This document shows, piece after piece, positions 1-12,915 of a stretch of 64,000 bases of DNA; within the stretch, counting starts at the first letter, position 1; each line of letters begins with the position of its first letter. The stretch lies in assembly GCA_003290165.1 (NCBI GenBank), contig QNQO01009142.1:82485-146484 (forward strand), in the 5' to 3' direction. The translations under genes were made by a program, and so were the position numbers. Under the pieces are notes generated by a model. That model did no database searches and was not told where the DNA came from. It worked only from the letters and a program-made list of their open reading frames with translations. This DNA comes from Berberis thunbergii. Lineage: Eukaryota > Streptophyta > Magnoliopsida > Ranunculales > Berberidaceae.

Positions 1-292
1 AGTGTCCCTATTTGGAAAGACAAAAGTTGCTCTGTTTTCGCTTGGGGTAGCTTTCTTTGGTTATCACTTTTCAATGAGAATTCCTTCCAAATTTGCTTTC
101 TTCATGTGGCAATGTGCATGGGATAGCCTTCCAATCAAGGAGTTCAGTAAAAGAAGTATGAAGGAGAAGATTATTTGCGGAGCTGTCGAGATTGAAAAAA
201 GTCTCTTTGTGATCGATTTTTTGCATGGTTGTCTTGCCTCAGCCTTTTTGGAGAACTTCTTCTTAAAAACAGTTCATCACTTCATTAGGTGA
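1..292 (+). pseudogene. LINE (non-LTR retrotransposon) 3' remnant, zf-RVT region
   Basis: The plus-strand translation contains IPSKFAFFMWQCAWDSLPIK followed by a basic stretch and a CG...HGC pattern. This resembles the zinc-binding zf-RVT region that follows reverse transcriptase in plant L1-type LINEs (typically a hydrophobic FFxWxAxWxxLxT core and a Cys/His cluster). The fragment is short, cut by the window edge and shows no further LINE domains before 300. It lies downstream of the last VPS13 exon visible here and is probably inside the next VPS13 intron. It is a dead remnant. The assignment rests on one motif, so a chance resemblance is possible. Confidence 0.5.
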
Positions 293-616
293 TTTCTTTG
301 AGCCTGTGGCTAGAATGAAATAGGAGGTTGTCCTGAATTCAGCTCTAAGGACAGAAACATGATTGCAAAAATGCTGTCCTCATGGGCGTTGGTACTCAAT
401 TAGGTGGGAAACGAGGATTCTTTCAAGAGGTTCCATGTGAACTGGGAGTGACTAAATGCTAAACAATAACTTCACACTATAGACAGATCACACGGCACCT
501 TTACCATTACCATTAACAATAACAGATTACCATTGTGATTAAGAGAATTGTAAAGGTAAGGATGCAAAATAAATAAATCAGATTAAAAAAATAAGTCAAT
601 AAGAGGTATGATTTAC
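293..616. other. Non-coding stretch between LINE remnant and VPS13 exon 10
   Basis: AT-rich sequence directly after the donor of the 696-617 exon on the minus strand. It contains no recognisable VPS13 exon or RNA gene and is read as VPS13 intron. Confidence 0.5.
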
Positions 617-3600
617 TTCTCTCGTAAAGGGCATATGCATAGGTAATCCCATAGAATCAAGAGGTGTTCCATCTGGATCTCATTTAACTGCAAGGCCTGA
701 GAAAGTTCTGCAGTGAGTTAGAACGAAGAAAATGATGACATTTTGTAACTAAAGTGATAGCAAAAGACTAACCAAGTTGGTTAATAACTCCCCACTAATG
801 GAGTACTGTGGAGAACCATTCTCAAGCTTTCCAGATCTATTCACCTGCATATAAATTTCATCACCTTTATTACTCCTACTTTTGAATTTAAATGGAACAG
901 CAACAGAAAGAAATTTAAATGGAATAACTACAGAACATAATTTCAAGGTGACCATTTTCAAAGACTCGAGTATAGCAAACTTGGTTGCATGTCTTAAGAG
1001 ACCGTAACCAAACTAAAACAAATTAGGACACACTGTCAACTAGAGAAGTAACCAAGTATATATATATCACAAGCACAAGGGATTTCAAAATAAACTCGCT
1101 TACCATAAGAGACACGGCTACATCAAAAGGAACCAATATGTAATCGAATTCATTATTTTCCAATCTCGCTTTGCTCCAGAGCTGAGAGTCACCAGAGATG
1201 TCACTACCCATTGAATGCAATGTTCCAGGGGGTGTGCTGCAATAAACTCCTAAACTTGATAGCTCTACAATCTTGTTGACTTGACCACCTCTAGGTTTCC
1301 CAATTGATGAACTGAAACGACAAGACAATTAAGACTATTCACATCCATACAAAAATAATCATAAGCGAGAAAGTAAACGAATATGTTGAAATGCAATCTA
1401 AAACAAATATGGATTGTGCTAAAAGCCTAATGCAGACTTACATGACCAAAACTACTAATCCACACTCAAAATTAACCCTGGGGTTTTCAATAAAATAAAC
1501 AAAAAAAAAATGAAAATAAAATCCATTACATAAGAATATAGAAAAGCTACCGACATTTATCATATAAAGAAGAAAGCACATCAAAAAGGAAAAGTTAGGA
1601 AGTTCGTATCAGTTAGCTTGCATTCACACATTTGCTTGATCACCACAGCAAGTATGAGTACATCATGGTAAATCAAATTAAAAATAAAAAATGAAAAAAT
1701 AAAAAGTTTAAACACACTCTTTTCTATATTAGCATTAGAGTTTTTTTTTTCTCCAAGATAGACAAATTATATTCATTCAAAGGGGAAAAAACATTGCGAC
1801 TCAAAAAGTCATGACGAGAAAGTTGCAACTTACAACTAGTAACATGTGACGATTTAAACAAACCTTCCCAATCAAATAAACAGACACTGAATTCCATTCT
1901 CAAACTAATATGCAACGAGTTTCTTTGTCTTTTGTTTTGACTTTGGGTCTAAGCCTCAGCCTCAGCCTCATCGGTACATCGGTACGGTACATATATCTTA
2001 CGATACACTGATATATGATGATGCAGGGATGTATTATCCTTGTACAAGAATGAATGGATGGATGATAGGTAATTCTCATATCAATGGATTATAGGCAACA
2101 ACAGCTAATGCGTGTCCCACAATTATTATATCAATGGAAGTGGTTTGGTGATCTACTTGCTTGAATAAGTCTTATTTTATCTCTTTTACATGCTTAATAA
2201 CATGCAAATATTTTATCTCTTTTACATGCTTAATCATGCAAATATTTGTGGTTTCCAATACACAATACTTTACCATATATTTATGTTTAATAACATGCAA
2301 ATATTTTATGTATTTTTGCACCATATCTTCCAATACACAATACTTTTACATATCAGTATCTCAATTTCAGGTTTCCAAAACGCGATACGATGAACATTTT
2401 GATAGCTATGGATTGAACAATGTCAATAAACACCATGCTTATCATTTGTCAACTATCACGAAAGCTAACAGTCTCTCTAGACAATAAAAAAATGAGTAAA
2501 GATACAGAGACTATTGAAATTTCAAGCATATAGGAACACACTTTATTTTGACAGGAGAAGTATCTCAGTGTCTTGTAAAAAAAGAGTTACTGATCTCAAC
2601 TAGGAACAAAAAAAATTCATGAATAGCGACAACAACCAAAAAGCAAAATAAATCACATCTCAAGTTCATCTAACAGTATCTGATAAAAGGAAATCTATCA
2701 GTACCCAAGAGGATTCTGCTCCTGCTTCATCGTCAGACTGGAAAACTTCAAACCAAATACGAACTGTGCCTGAAAAGCATCAACTAAAGTAAAGAACAAT
2801 GGCAATTCAATTGGAAGAAAGTATCATAACAGCCAGCGAAGAAAATCACGATATCAGGGGAACTAACCAAATTCCAGTAAGAATATATTTGAAAGGCAAT
2901 CACAAGATTTAATGCCTTGGAAAAGATTGAATTGTGAACTCAAGATACCATGCACCAAAAGTCTTACAAGCTAAACTAGCACCCATTGGCAAATTACAAT
3001 ATATGGCACCATGGATTGACATTTCAAAAAGCAAAATCTTGGAAAACCAATATAAGTTTTCAGGACATCATCATAATTGAAATAAATAAAAAGAGCGAAC
3101 AAAACAGAGTAAAAATGTCCATGGTAAATATTTCATTAGAAGGATTCTTCCCTAAACTCCGCAGTTAAGGAAGACCAAATCATAGTTGTTTATGACTGGA
3201 AAAAAAAAATCGGTCTCATGATTCCTAATGGGCCTCGTATAAGGCGCAAACATCGACAATAATTCGCTTTTTCTCTCTAAGGTCCTCTTGGGAAATGGTT
3301 TATTGAGTGTCACACACAAAGTATTCCTCTCTAGGGAAAAATGAACTCCGAAATACAAACTGGAATATAATTGGTTGAGAATATTAGTTTTGTCCTAATG
3401 AAAGTAACAAATGAGATGGTAATAGAATTTGACCGAGAGTATGCCTAATTTGCTACCAACAAAATGCGAGAATTAAAAGGTGCACGAGGATCCAAAATAA
3501 CTCCATGAAATAGGCAACCAAACTCTCACTTGTTTAGGTACTGGTGTAAAAGCAAATAAACTGATGAAACTTGATGCGACAAAGCTTTAATAACTCACTC

Positions 3601-6600
3601 TTAATGATGCATGGACACGGACACAACACCACGACTTGAAAACATTCCAAAGACTAAGACTCAGTGACACGGCAGACATTTTCTTTAATAAGTTTGATGA
3701 ATATAAACAATAATAATGTCTAAGACATTTTCTTTCTTTAATAAGTCTGAATATAAACAATAATCCAACAAAGAAAGAATTTAAATAGAAAAGAACAAGA
3801 AGATGAATATGAGACCACAAAAGAATGTTATTGCAATGTCTTTGTTGCAAGTAAGGGGGGGGAAAAGTAGAAGAGAACAAGATGAAGAAAAAAAAGTAGA
3901 AAAGAAAAAGATGTACAAAAGTGAAGGAAATGAAACTTTGTTGCAAGCAAAAAATAGAGTAGAGAAAAAGCAAAGTATAAAAGGAATATAGGTCAAAGTA
4001 AACAAAGGAGAGAAGAATACACAATTGAATCTTTAGCTGGATTAACAACCTTCAAATTAAATGGTTATTTGCACCAACTTAAAAATAATAAAATAAAGTT
4101 GGTTGTCGATTCTTAGACTGTGTCCTGACCAAGTTCCGGGCTTTTAGGTGTATCAAAGGCGTGTCTAACCTATTGACTACATTGATCATGTGTCTAACAC
4201 CTACAAACACATTGAAAAAGAGTCAAACACGTATCGGGCGAGTGTTGGTGTACGATACATGTTAGACATGGATGTAGGAATTTTTTGAAAAGCATGTGTA
4301 TCCTTGCTCTCTCAATACAACAATTTCAAAACCGATTACAAAATTTAACTTGGGGGGTAGGTGTGCTTGTTTGCATGGAAAAGAAATTTTTTCATTAGAA
4401 AATATATTTGCCAATGCTTGGTTACATGGAAATAAAATTGTCTCGAAAAAAATATTTTAAGGGTTTGGTTGAAATTTCGTACCATTATGAAAAAAAAATT
4501 TCTTACCTCGCCCTATACGCAAATTTTTTTATCCCGAGAAATATTTGTTGGACAATTTTCTTTTCCTGCTAAAACTTTCTTTGCAACAATAGTCTATTTA
4601 AACAAAGACTAATTCTACATGGATTTAGAATCTATATACAAAAAAAACGCTAATCATACACGGTTTTTAATGTGGATCAACTTTTTTTAACATAAATCAT
4701 AAAAGCCTAATTAATTAAAATAAATAACCTTATTCTTATCATTTTCTCCAACTTTGGATAGATGCTCATCGAGCTTAGATACCTTATTCCAAGTTGTCTG
4801 CCATTAAAGATGTCCTTGAGTACTGAGATTGTGAGCATCAACAACCAACAAATCTCCATCAGTTATCGGGGCGTGTAACTCCTCTGGGCAATCATGCGAA
4901 TGTGACCAATCTGTCCACAAGTAAAACCTTGAAATTAAGATTATACACAGAAAGATGAGCATCCGACATGTGCAGCATAAACGGATGTAGTCTGCGAGGT
5001 AACTTGAGTGTCCAAATTATATTGTGAGTGTCCAACCTTCTTAGCATATTGTCAAGCTTCAATCATGGTCGTAATTGTAACTATATCCAACTGACTACGA
5101 CCATGCCAATACCAGTCCACCTTTTTCTATTTAAATTATCTTCAATCTGCTACAAATAATATGAAATTCCTCGATGTACTCAAGGTCAAAACTATAAACA
5201 TGCCATGTGTAATCTTATGCAACCTGCCAAAGAAATCTATGTGGTGAATTTGGGAATGCAAACATGTTGCATTAATTTTCTCATCTTGGAACAAGTCTAG
5301 GCAATATATTTTTCCAACAACTATCCTCCAAATCAAAGCTATCCACCAACTAGATTCAATATCATGTACCTTGGTTGCAACAAAATGTGTCACTTTATTA
5401 CCTAAAGCAACTTATTATGCAAGAACCCAAAGCACGCGGAATCTCATCTCATCAAATCCCTCTCCACCCACTCATTGAGGTCAACCAAGATACTATCTAA
5501 AGGATAGGACCCCCAACTTCTATTACACGCTTTTTAATGACCACACGGTCCTCCGCTAAAAACACCTCAATCTTCAACTTGGATATCATTAAGTCTCCTT
5601 ATCATGGTAGAATAAGCATGGAAATAATTTTTTCATTAAATTCTTTGTTATCCCCCCATTTGGATGGTGACCAAACTCACCATCTTTCATCCTCAATCCG
5701 ATGAATCCCCTCGACCACCACCATCTTGGGGGCCTAAGATGCATTATAAAGGCATCGTAGTTTAAGAAAATGTAGTGAGGCTTACGCCTCATCAAAAAAT
5801 TTTGAACTAAAGCCTCACTGGGTTGGCATTGTTGGCCACTAAGTCTAGCATTGTTTATGCTTAGTTGAGTGAGGTGTACGCCTCACACCTCGTCAAAAAA
5901 ATGTACCTCAGTTCCTACGATTTATTAAACCTTGAAAGGCATTAAGGAGGCCCTCCCCTTCTAGGGCATTAATAACCGTTATCTCATCCAACAATGTGGC
6001 CCCCCTGGATCCTAGCTTCCCATATATATTCTTGCCCCATTGTGCAATCTTCTTTTTGAGATTTTTTAGATGCTTTAGCTTGAACCCAAATAAGGTACCT
6101 GACCAAAGAAAACCCTCCTCAAGCCAAGCTACGCCATCTCAAAATGGAAAGGACATTTTACTTACAATTACTCCGCCCACAAGCCAAAACAATGGGCCCA
6201 TGATCAAAGCCCACCCTAGGCAAAGCAACAAGATGAATTGAATCCCACTAATGCACCCATCTTGAAAAACCAAGGACCTGTCAAGGTTGCCCCTCTCATA
6301 CAGTCATAGAAATATCCACTAAGAAATTAGCACAAAAAAACTATACAAATCTCGCCAAATTCAACATACTTCTAGTGGTGGAGTTATTATTGAATTTCTC
6401 TTCCAGACCCATATGACACTGAAGTCAGCCCCAACCACATAAGGAAGATCCCAATATCCATGAATAGCATACAACACAGCCAAGAAAATTCTTCTCTCTT
6501 AACTCTTAGGAGGCATACAACCCAGCGAACCCACCTGAAATTCTCACTAAACAGACGACACTTCAAAGAAATCAAATAATCCCCAATTGAGTATTCCTCA

Positions 6601-9600
6601 ATCTCCCATACTTGAGGATCCATATGCCGAACATCCCCTCTAGACCTCCCCAACACCGAGGCATAGGCACCAATCCACCAGCCCCTTGCCCCGACATCCT
6701 AATGGGAGCTTGGGACACTCCCCTGTCTCACTCAAAAAAAGAAAAGGCCTCTTTTTTTAAGAGTTCTAACATAACCCAGCGTCCTACCATTCCCCAAATC
6801 CCTCACGTTACAAGCGAGAAAATCAGTCTTCATTTCCACCATCGACGCCCCACAAGAACAATTGCATCCCATCTAACCCTCAAGAAAAGCGTCGGCATTT
6901 AATAACTTTTCATCCTCATTATTCAAAACCTCCCCAATAGACGAAGAATTTCTCCAAAGCCAGTGAACAACTTCACAATCATAATACCGCCTCCCCTCAA
7001 TCTCTAGATTCTATCCTCCAACTCCTTGAACACATCTTCCATTTTTGCTTATCATTGAAGTCAAGAGAATCCAGCTTAGAAGCCATGTCCATACCCTGTA
7101 ATATCTCAACAGACCCATATATCACTCCTCTACCTTCACGGGTATCTAACAGCGAAATTGGGCATAGCATATAGAAGAGAAAGCGTGAAGAATTGAAATA
7201 ATAGAATTGAAAAAATGGCTCGGAATAAAGAAATAAAAGAATTAGAGCCTTATGGATTGATAAAGACTCCATGGATAGGAATATAAAATGAAATATCAAA
7301 GTAGTTCTAATGATAATCCCAGAAATGTGAATTTTTTTTCTTTTTCTTATTGTATTACCTGGCTTTGTGTTTGCTTTTTCAAATTATATCAAGATTGAAC
7401 TCCTAAAGGGGCCCTTTTGAATCAATTCCTGAGTGAGACACTAGCCACTATGAATTTACTGCATGTACCTATGTATATAACACACGGAGTGATATATGTG
7501 TATATGTTTCCAAAGTGTTTCCATATATATTTCCATAGTGTTTCATTCAGAAATACCCTTTTGTAGCTAATCATTTATTGGAAAATTTTGAGAAGCTCAA
7601 CCGAAGGACAGAAAAAGAAATAATAGTAACTTGGTCGCGAGCATATATATATAATGTTCAATTGTTTCAGAAATTATATATTGGACAAAATGGAATTTGA
7701 CAATCACAAAATCTCAACCTAGCACACAATAATCTTTCAACACCGATAGAAACAACAATCCCAAGGCAAATATGAATTATATGTCGGACCAAGCATTAAA
7801 AAAAATGTATACAAACTGTAATAACAAATTACCAATTCGCTGGCCATGCCAGTATATACAACATTAACGTTTCTGATGGACAGCTGGATGCCATCAAGAA
7901 TCTGTAGACAGAAATAACAAGACAATAAAAGTTTATTTGCAGTGCATGTGTAGCGAAAGCACTCTTGATGATTTCTCTGTTGAATTGAACATCAGAGAAT
8001 ATAATAAAAGGAAGAAACCAAATCTCAAACCAAAAATGAAAAAAACTTCTTATTTTGTCAGGAATAAATAAAAGATGTTAAGAGTCATTTTTTACATTAA
8101 CAGCTTGACGGGAATTAAATTTACAATATAACGTAATCTTAGGCAAGCCATTGTCACCTTTGCAGTGATGTGGGAAATAAATGATTGCCCAGCCTGGTTT
8201 TCTGCAAAAAGACAACCTTTAATCAGTTTCAAGCAGCAAATAGAATCAAACCAGATGTGAAGCGATATTTTGAAGTGAGTCTAATTCTTAATTTGAAGCA
8301 GTTTAAAAATCATGGGGTTTTTGCACTTTACCCCTAGTTTTCTTGTTTTATTGTATTTTTCCCCTTTTCAAACTTTACTCTTTTGCCCCTACAATTAATG
8401 TGTCCTACAACACCTAACAGGTACGTGAGTCCATTTCAAAATTTTATAATATCCCTATAGTACACCCCCCCCCCCCCCCCCCACGTGCACAACACGTGAT
8501 CCCCTTACTCGGAGATTAAATTTAATAAAATAATAATAATAAATAAAATAATTAAATAAATAACACTCATAAAAACATTATTCCGCCCTTGGAAAATAGT
8601 CCTTACTAATAAATGTCATAAGAGGACACCCCAACAAAACTTTTGGAGCTGGTTAGATGAAGATGGGTATGAAGAATGATGAACTCCATCAATCATAAAT
8701 AGATCAAAGCTCTTATGTCATATTCTACAATATCCACAGAAATGAAAGCTCTCCATGGTATTTGACTATTCAATTGAACCATGTGATCCGTAACCACAGT
8801 AGAGAATGGAATTAGCAAAATAGCAAAAAAAAAAAACTATATGCAATAAATAAGAAAAAAAATCAAGCATTTTCACTTAATAGTCTCCATATGAGCCTTG
8901 CACCTCCCAGCACTACCAACCTTAAAAGACAGAACCACTTAACTCAACAACTCTCCTCCAAAAATAAGTGTCTTCCGCTACAAATCTACATTCCCACATA
9001 GCTTGATCCATAATTTGAAGATTATTTTTCAAGCCATCCACATATCCTAGCCTATTTCACCAACATAACTTGTTTGTCCTCCATTTCATAAGAATTTTTT
9101 AAGAGCTCGTCTGAAAATTAGATGGTTACTAACAAGACCTAGAACGGTGTCAACTAGTATGTTGTAGCTCTAAGCATGGAGCGTTCGATGTGAGAATCCG
9201 TGAGTGTTGATGCAAGTATTTGACACGATATGCATCGACACATTTTTTTATAGAAATAAAGGGTCATCTTTACATTTTTATATAGTTTGTCAGATGTCCT
9301 CCTTTTGAAAAATATTTTCATTTGCATTCACTAAGTCCTTACCAAAAAATTTCCACCACCAGCTACTGAATAGAACGGCCAGATAGCGATGGTACTAACA
9401 AATATTTAAAAGTTGTTTGTGGGTTAGGACTTGAGAAAAGGCATTATAGTACTAAATTAGAGACTTGGGCCATCACCTATCAAGGCTTGCGCCATCAAGC
9501 TTTAAGCCTCAAGTTAGGATGAATTCCAGCCAACCAGATAGGTTTTTTTTATTTTCTACAACTCTTTTATCTAATTGAACCCTCCTAAATATATTTTTTT

Positions 9601-12094
9601 AATCAATAAAATACGAAAGCTATTATTCAAAACTCCTCCTTGCAAGTGAGACACTCCACAAGAAAGGCAAAAAAAAGGAGATGGTTACAAGGGGTTTGCA
9701 AATCACAGTGACTCCAAAAACCACGCAAACATGACATCACTCTCTAGAATGCATACGGGTTGGAAGAATATTGTTTGTTCCCAAACCAACCAAAAAGGGT
9801 CGATCATTTGGAAGAAAATCAGAATTTGCTCGAGAACTTTAATTCTGCTTCTTAACTCATTGCACCCTCATGTTCTCTGACTTCTAAATTTTGCAATATT
9901 TTGCTCATTTCCTCTCCCATTTTGAATCCAACACTTGCGTCCAACATATTAGGAGATTCTTGACTGGGCACTATCAATTATATAAGCTTTCTTCAATGAT
10001 TGGAAGTATGAACATACATGAAGAAAATGATAGAGATGGATGAACCAGATAACATTTGACATTGGAAAAGTAGATCATGATGCATACTAACACACTATCA
10101 CCTAATCAATTCACTATCCATAGTAACAGTACTTATCTTATTTAATTATAAGTTCTTGATAATTAGTGAGTTAAAAAAAATTTAAGGGATACTTCTTTTT
10201 AGCAAAAAGGCTTACTTACACCTTGGAACTTTAGAACATTCATACACTGGGATATTTTAACAATTTATTCCACTTAATCCTCTGATAATAAACCATGAAA
10301 TACCCCTTACCATACATACACACATAGAATATATTGTTTTTTCTGAATCAAACTAATTGTCACTAGTGGATCAATGAAAGCAAATCTATTTAATTAAACA
10401 ACTAAAGCACCAAAAACTTGAGCTGAAAATGAATAACTCACCACACACACGCCTTGATAATTTTGCTAGCTCTGCTGCAGCTAGCTTTGCCTTTTTCCCA
10501 GCATACTCCCTGCTTTCTACTGATTCTGAACTCCACTATAAAACAACAGCAAATTTTATATAAAATATGATAATACCATGTCCTTAAGTATATCATTTTC
10601 ACTACGATCTTCTTTCACAAGCAACTGGAAGAAAATGGTCACCAAGTAAACAAGCTCAAATCATAAACAAATGTGCGACATAAAATGTAAATTTTGTGAG
10701 AAAATGTACCTCATTATCATCTCTTTGGTGAGAATGTATGAAGACATCCTCTAAAACAATTATGATGGGATCCCAACCTAGCTTTTTCCATGGAATTTTT
10801 ATGCTTAACTTCCCAATTCGACCTATTAGATAAGTCCACAGTCAAAACAAACTTAGAACGCGAGCACAAAAGTAGAAATTCAGGTCAGTAATCTTAACAA
10901 AAGGTATTCAAGAAGGTACATTGAGGGTGATGGATAAAGAGGACAGGTGCATTCCTATTTGTTTGAAAATACAAAATTTTATCACTGATTTGTAGCAGTT
11001 AAAGGATCTTTTTTTATTCAAATTCCATGGATACTGAAAAACGATTACAATAAAGCCCGAAGCGCATTCAGTACACTGAACCTGTTCTTGGTACTGTTGA
11101 CCTACAAATACACATGCCAAAATTTCAAACTATTGGTAATTACCACCACTCCTTGTATCTAAGATGGTAGCTGAAGTATCAATAGTATGTAGAGTAGGTT
11201 ATCCTAGTTAAACATAAATAGATCTAGAGTCACATGTTGTAAAGAGTTAAAGAGTCAATCCCCATTGCCAGATATCTTCCTTGATTGAGAAAAATGCCTC
11301 TTCAACTTAAGTCTTGTCCCTTCAAATATATTATGTTGCTTTCCTTCAGAATTGCCCATGTCATAAAATAAGCACTCGTATTCAGATTCCATACCAATGG
11401 TCATGCATGTATTGTTCCTTTCTATTGGCCAGGACACCCTGAACTCATTATGAGGGTAACCCATACAATTTTAGAAAACTGACAGTTGATGAGAATGTCA
11501 TCTAATCTCTTTGCCCTCTTCACAAAGAACGACTTTGAACTTTATTTGCTAATAGGTTTGGGTTATTCAAAAAAAAAAAATTAATAAAAATTAAAAATTT
11601 TAAAAAATAATAAAAAAATTAAAAATAAACCTACAGAGTTGGTGAGAAGCGCACAGTGAAAAGCTGAACATGTAAAGGTTACATTCTAAATAGTTTTGTG
11701 AGCTTTATCAAGGATTTAATGTTTTCATAAGAAACAAGTGATTGATGCCGGACCTAAAATCTTGGGGATGAAAAAAATAATCAAACAAAAGAGTAAAGAA
11801 GTTACAAGTAGGGTGGGTGTTGATATACATACCTTCCTCTAGTGCCAAAGGCAATTGGAGGTAGTTGAAAGCTTCAGGAATCAAAGCTACGTTTTCCAGT
11901 AACAGTTCCCCTGCACATAATATTCGAAGCGAGAAGAAGTGTTGGTATCAAAAAAAATTGAATGAGAAATGATTGAAATTGATAATTAAGAACTTACCGT
12001 TCCATAAGCCGATCTTGAGCTTCTCCTTGGGGATGTCTTTGACATATCTGCCGAGGTAATCGAGTAGCAATTTCTGGACGAGCCCTTCGAACAT
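617..12094 (-). CDS. VPS13: VPS13-like protein (chorein N-terminal domain), first ten coding exons, 3' end outside window
   Basis: VPS13 proteins are very large bridge-like lipid-transfer proteins at membrane contact sites. The start is set at 12094 because the peptide there ([20 protein letters not shown]) is the classic chorein N-terminus; an in-frame ATG at 12136 would add only 14 unconserved residues. Coding exons read on the minus strand, all with GT/AG borders and compatible phases: 12094-11998, 11910-11833 ([20 protein letters not shown]), 10822-10710 ([16 protein letters not shown]), 10535-10442 ([19 protein letters not shown]), 8201-8158, 7901-7833 ([18 protein letters not shown]), 2769-2705 ([20 protein letters not shown]), 1311-1104 ([36 protein letters not shown]), 844-773 and 696-617 ([20 protein letters not shown]). 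The last acceptor is less certain, because an AG a few bases upstream gives a wrong phase. No stop or frameshift was seen, so this stretch looks functional. The remainder of the protein, several thousand residues in the family, lies to the left. Confidence 0.93.
1312..2704. other. VPS13 intron 7 with short AT-rich repeats
   Basis: No coding signal. It holds homopolymer A tracts, a CAG/CCT-type microsatellite near 1947-1970, short direct repeats of a CGGTACAT motif near 1975-1990, and the diverged tandem repeat listed separately at 2165-2350. Confidence 0.6.
2165..2350. repeat. Diverged short tandem repeat
   Basis: The motif built on 'aacatgcaaatattttat' recurs at about 2200, 2235 (shortened) and 2293. 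The motif 'tccaatacacaatacttt' recurs at about 2254 and 2329. The local ORF in this stretch is a by-product of the repetition. Confidence 0.6.
5600..6865 (-). pseudogene. L1-type LINE remnant (AP endonuclease / linker region)
   Basis: On the minus strand, three segments in order resemble a plant L1 ORF2 N-terminal half. Near 6840-6770 there is an endonuclease-start-like segment ([20 protein letters not shown]). At 6656-6387 comes a segment corresponding to the GVYGP...GDFN core region, with ENFRW as its best-preserved part. At about 6235-5950 there is a linker with [16 protein letters not shown] and then a basic [12 protein letters not shown] stretch. The frame is broken several times and the reverse transcriptase is missing. 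It sits within VPS13 intron 6 in the same orientation as the gene. The family call is from motif order, and the boundaries are approximate. Confidence 0.6.
5776..5910. repeat. Short inverted-repeat-rich segment (GTGAGGCxTACGCCTCA)
   Basis: Two small palindromes, each with the core 'tgaggcttacgcctca' or 'tgaggtgtacgcctca', lie about 115 bp apart, each followed by TCAAAAAA. The arrangement looks like a small non-autonomous element or a decayed terminus. No target duplication was identified. Confidence 0.4.
8202..10441. other. VPS13 intron 4, with poly-C tract
   Basis: No exon, RNA gene or clear transposon was recognised. It includes a C homopolymer of about 17 bases near 8466-8483 and AT-rich sequence with TAA/ATA runs near 8520-8560. 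Confidence 0.6.
10823..11832. other. VPS13 intron 2
   Basis: AT-rich sequence with an A/T-only run at about 11568-11625. Nothing else was recognised. Confidence 0.6.
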
Positions 12095-12235
12095 CTCTCT
12101 GTCGCTCGCTCTCTCAAATGAATGACTTGGAAACACAAGTCATGGGTTTGTTAGATTAGATTAATCGAATGTGTCTACTTATTCTTCGTGGAGCCACCAT
12201 CGATAAAGAGAAAGAGATTGAGAGTATGTATGTGC

Positions 12236-12470
12236 AATGTTTTAAAAAGTGTTTTTCAGCCTCAAGTCGATCAAGCTTTTTCCGAGGCGAAGCGAGGCGT
12301 TTTTTAATAATTAAAAAATTTACCAAAAAAAAACAGTCGAAACAATTAGTATATATTAAGATATTCTAGAAGACTTACATGTTTGTTTAATCGTTATTTA
12401 CTTATTTTATGAATTTCTTTTGCAAATTAAATGAAGCACCAACATGAAAATGAAGACTGAACATTTCAAA
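12236..12470. mobile_element. Mutator-like terminal sequence, same family as the 44874-46360 element
   Basis: From 12236 the sequence 'atgttttaaaaagtgttttt' and the following 'gctttttccgaggcgaagcg' stretch match the left end of the element at 44874. Similarity continues in blocks through 'gaatttcttttgcaa' to 'aatgaagactg' near 12466. There the two copies diverge. The copy at 44874 has a 9-bp target duplication, which fits a Mutator-like element. Here the right terminus was not found, so this is either a truncated copy or the left end of a longer element reaching into the gene-fragment mosaic. It starts only about 140 bp upstream of the VPS13 start codon. Confidence 0.6.
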
Positions 12471-12915
12471 GTCATGCAAGGGACTACCAATAACATACTG
12501 TGTAACATTACTTATATTCAAGAGAGTGCACAATACTTCATTTATATTAAAACAGTTTTGAGGGCATGACAAACTTAAAAAAAAAAAATGAAGAATGCTC
12601 TTTTCATCATCAAAATTATAGAACAAACTTGTGCTTGGTTTAGATTACTCTAAGGCAATTGCAATTATAGATATCACTCTAAGGAATTTCGCAGCCAAAA
12701 TACAGCAAGATGGCAGCCCAAAATATAGCAAGATAGCAGCCCAAAACCACATACCTCTAAAGCAATAACAGCATCGAATGTCCTCTATTCTTCAACCAAC
12801 TTTTCTGTCAACAGTCTGCAAGGAACATAAATTAGCATTGTCAGTTTAACTGGTTCAACCCATAGCTTAGTACAAGAGAAAGAAATTAAGAAGAGCTTAG
12901 ATTGATGGCACTCAC
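12471..12915. other. Non-coding stretch with a short imperfect tandem repeat
   Basis: At about 12690-12755 the motif 'gcagcccaaaatatagcaag' occurs two to three times in imperfect copies. The rest shows no gene signal. Confidence 0.45.

Larger units (their letters stand above)
2770..7832. other. VPS13 intron 6 (about 5 kb), transposon-bearing
   Basis: This 5 kb gap separates the exon ending ...GMASEL (7833) from the exon starting AQFVFG (2769). Apart from the L1 remnant at 5.6-6.9 kb and the inverted-repeat stretch at 5776-5910, I see only AT-rich sequence, purine-rich tracts near 3850-3960 and short 'gtgtc' direct repeats near 4115-4265. Confidence 0.7.

Noticed and set aside
3587..4048. 153-residue minus-strand ORF rich in F, L and Y
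   Set aside because: It lies in VPS13 intron 6 over AT-rich and purine-rich sequence. The composition is that of translated low-complexity DNA, with no domain.
3990..4280. Small transposon suggested by repeated 'gtgtcta' motifs
   Set aside because: Motifs are short and irregular. No inverted ends or target duplication.
12095..12136. Upstream in-frame ATG that would extend VPS13 by 14 residues
   Set aside because: The extra residues are not typical of the family and the conserved chorein start begins exactly at the internal Met.
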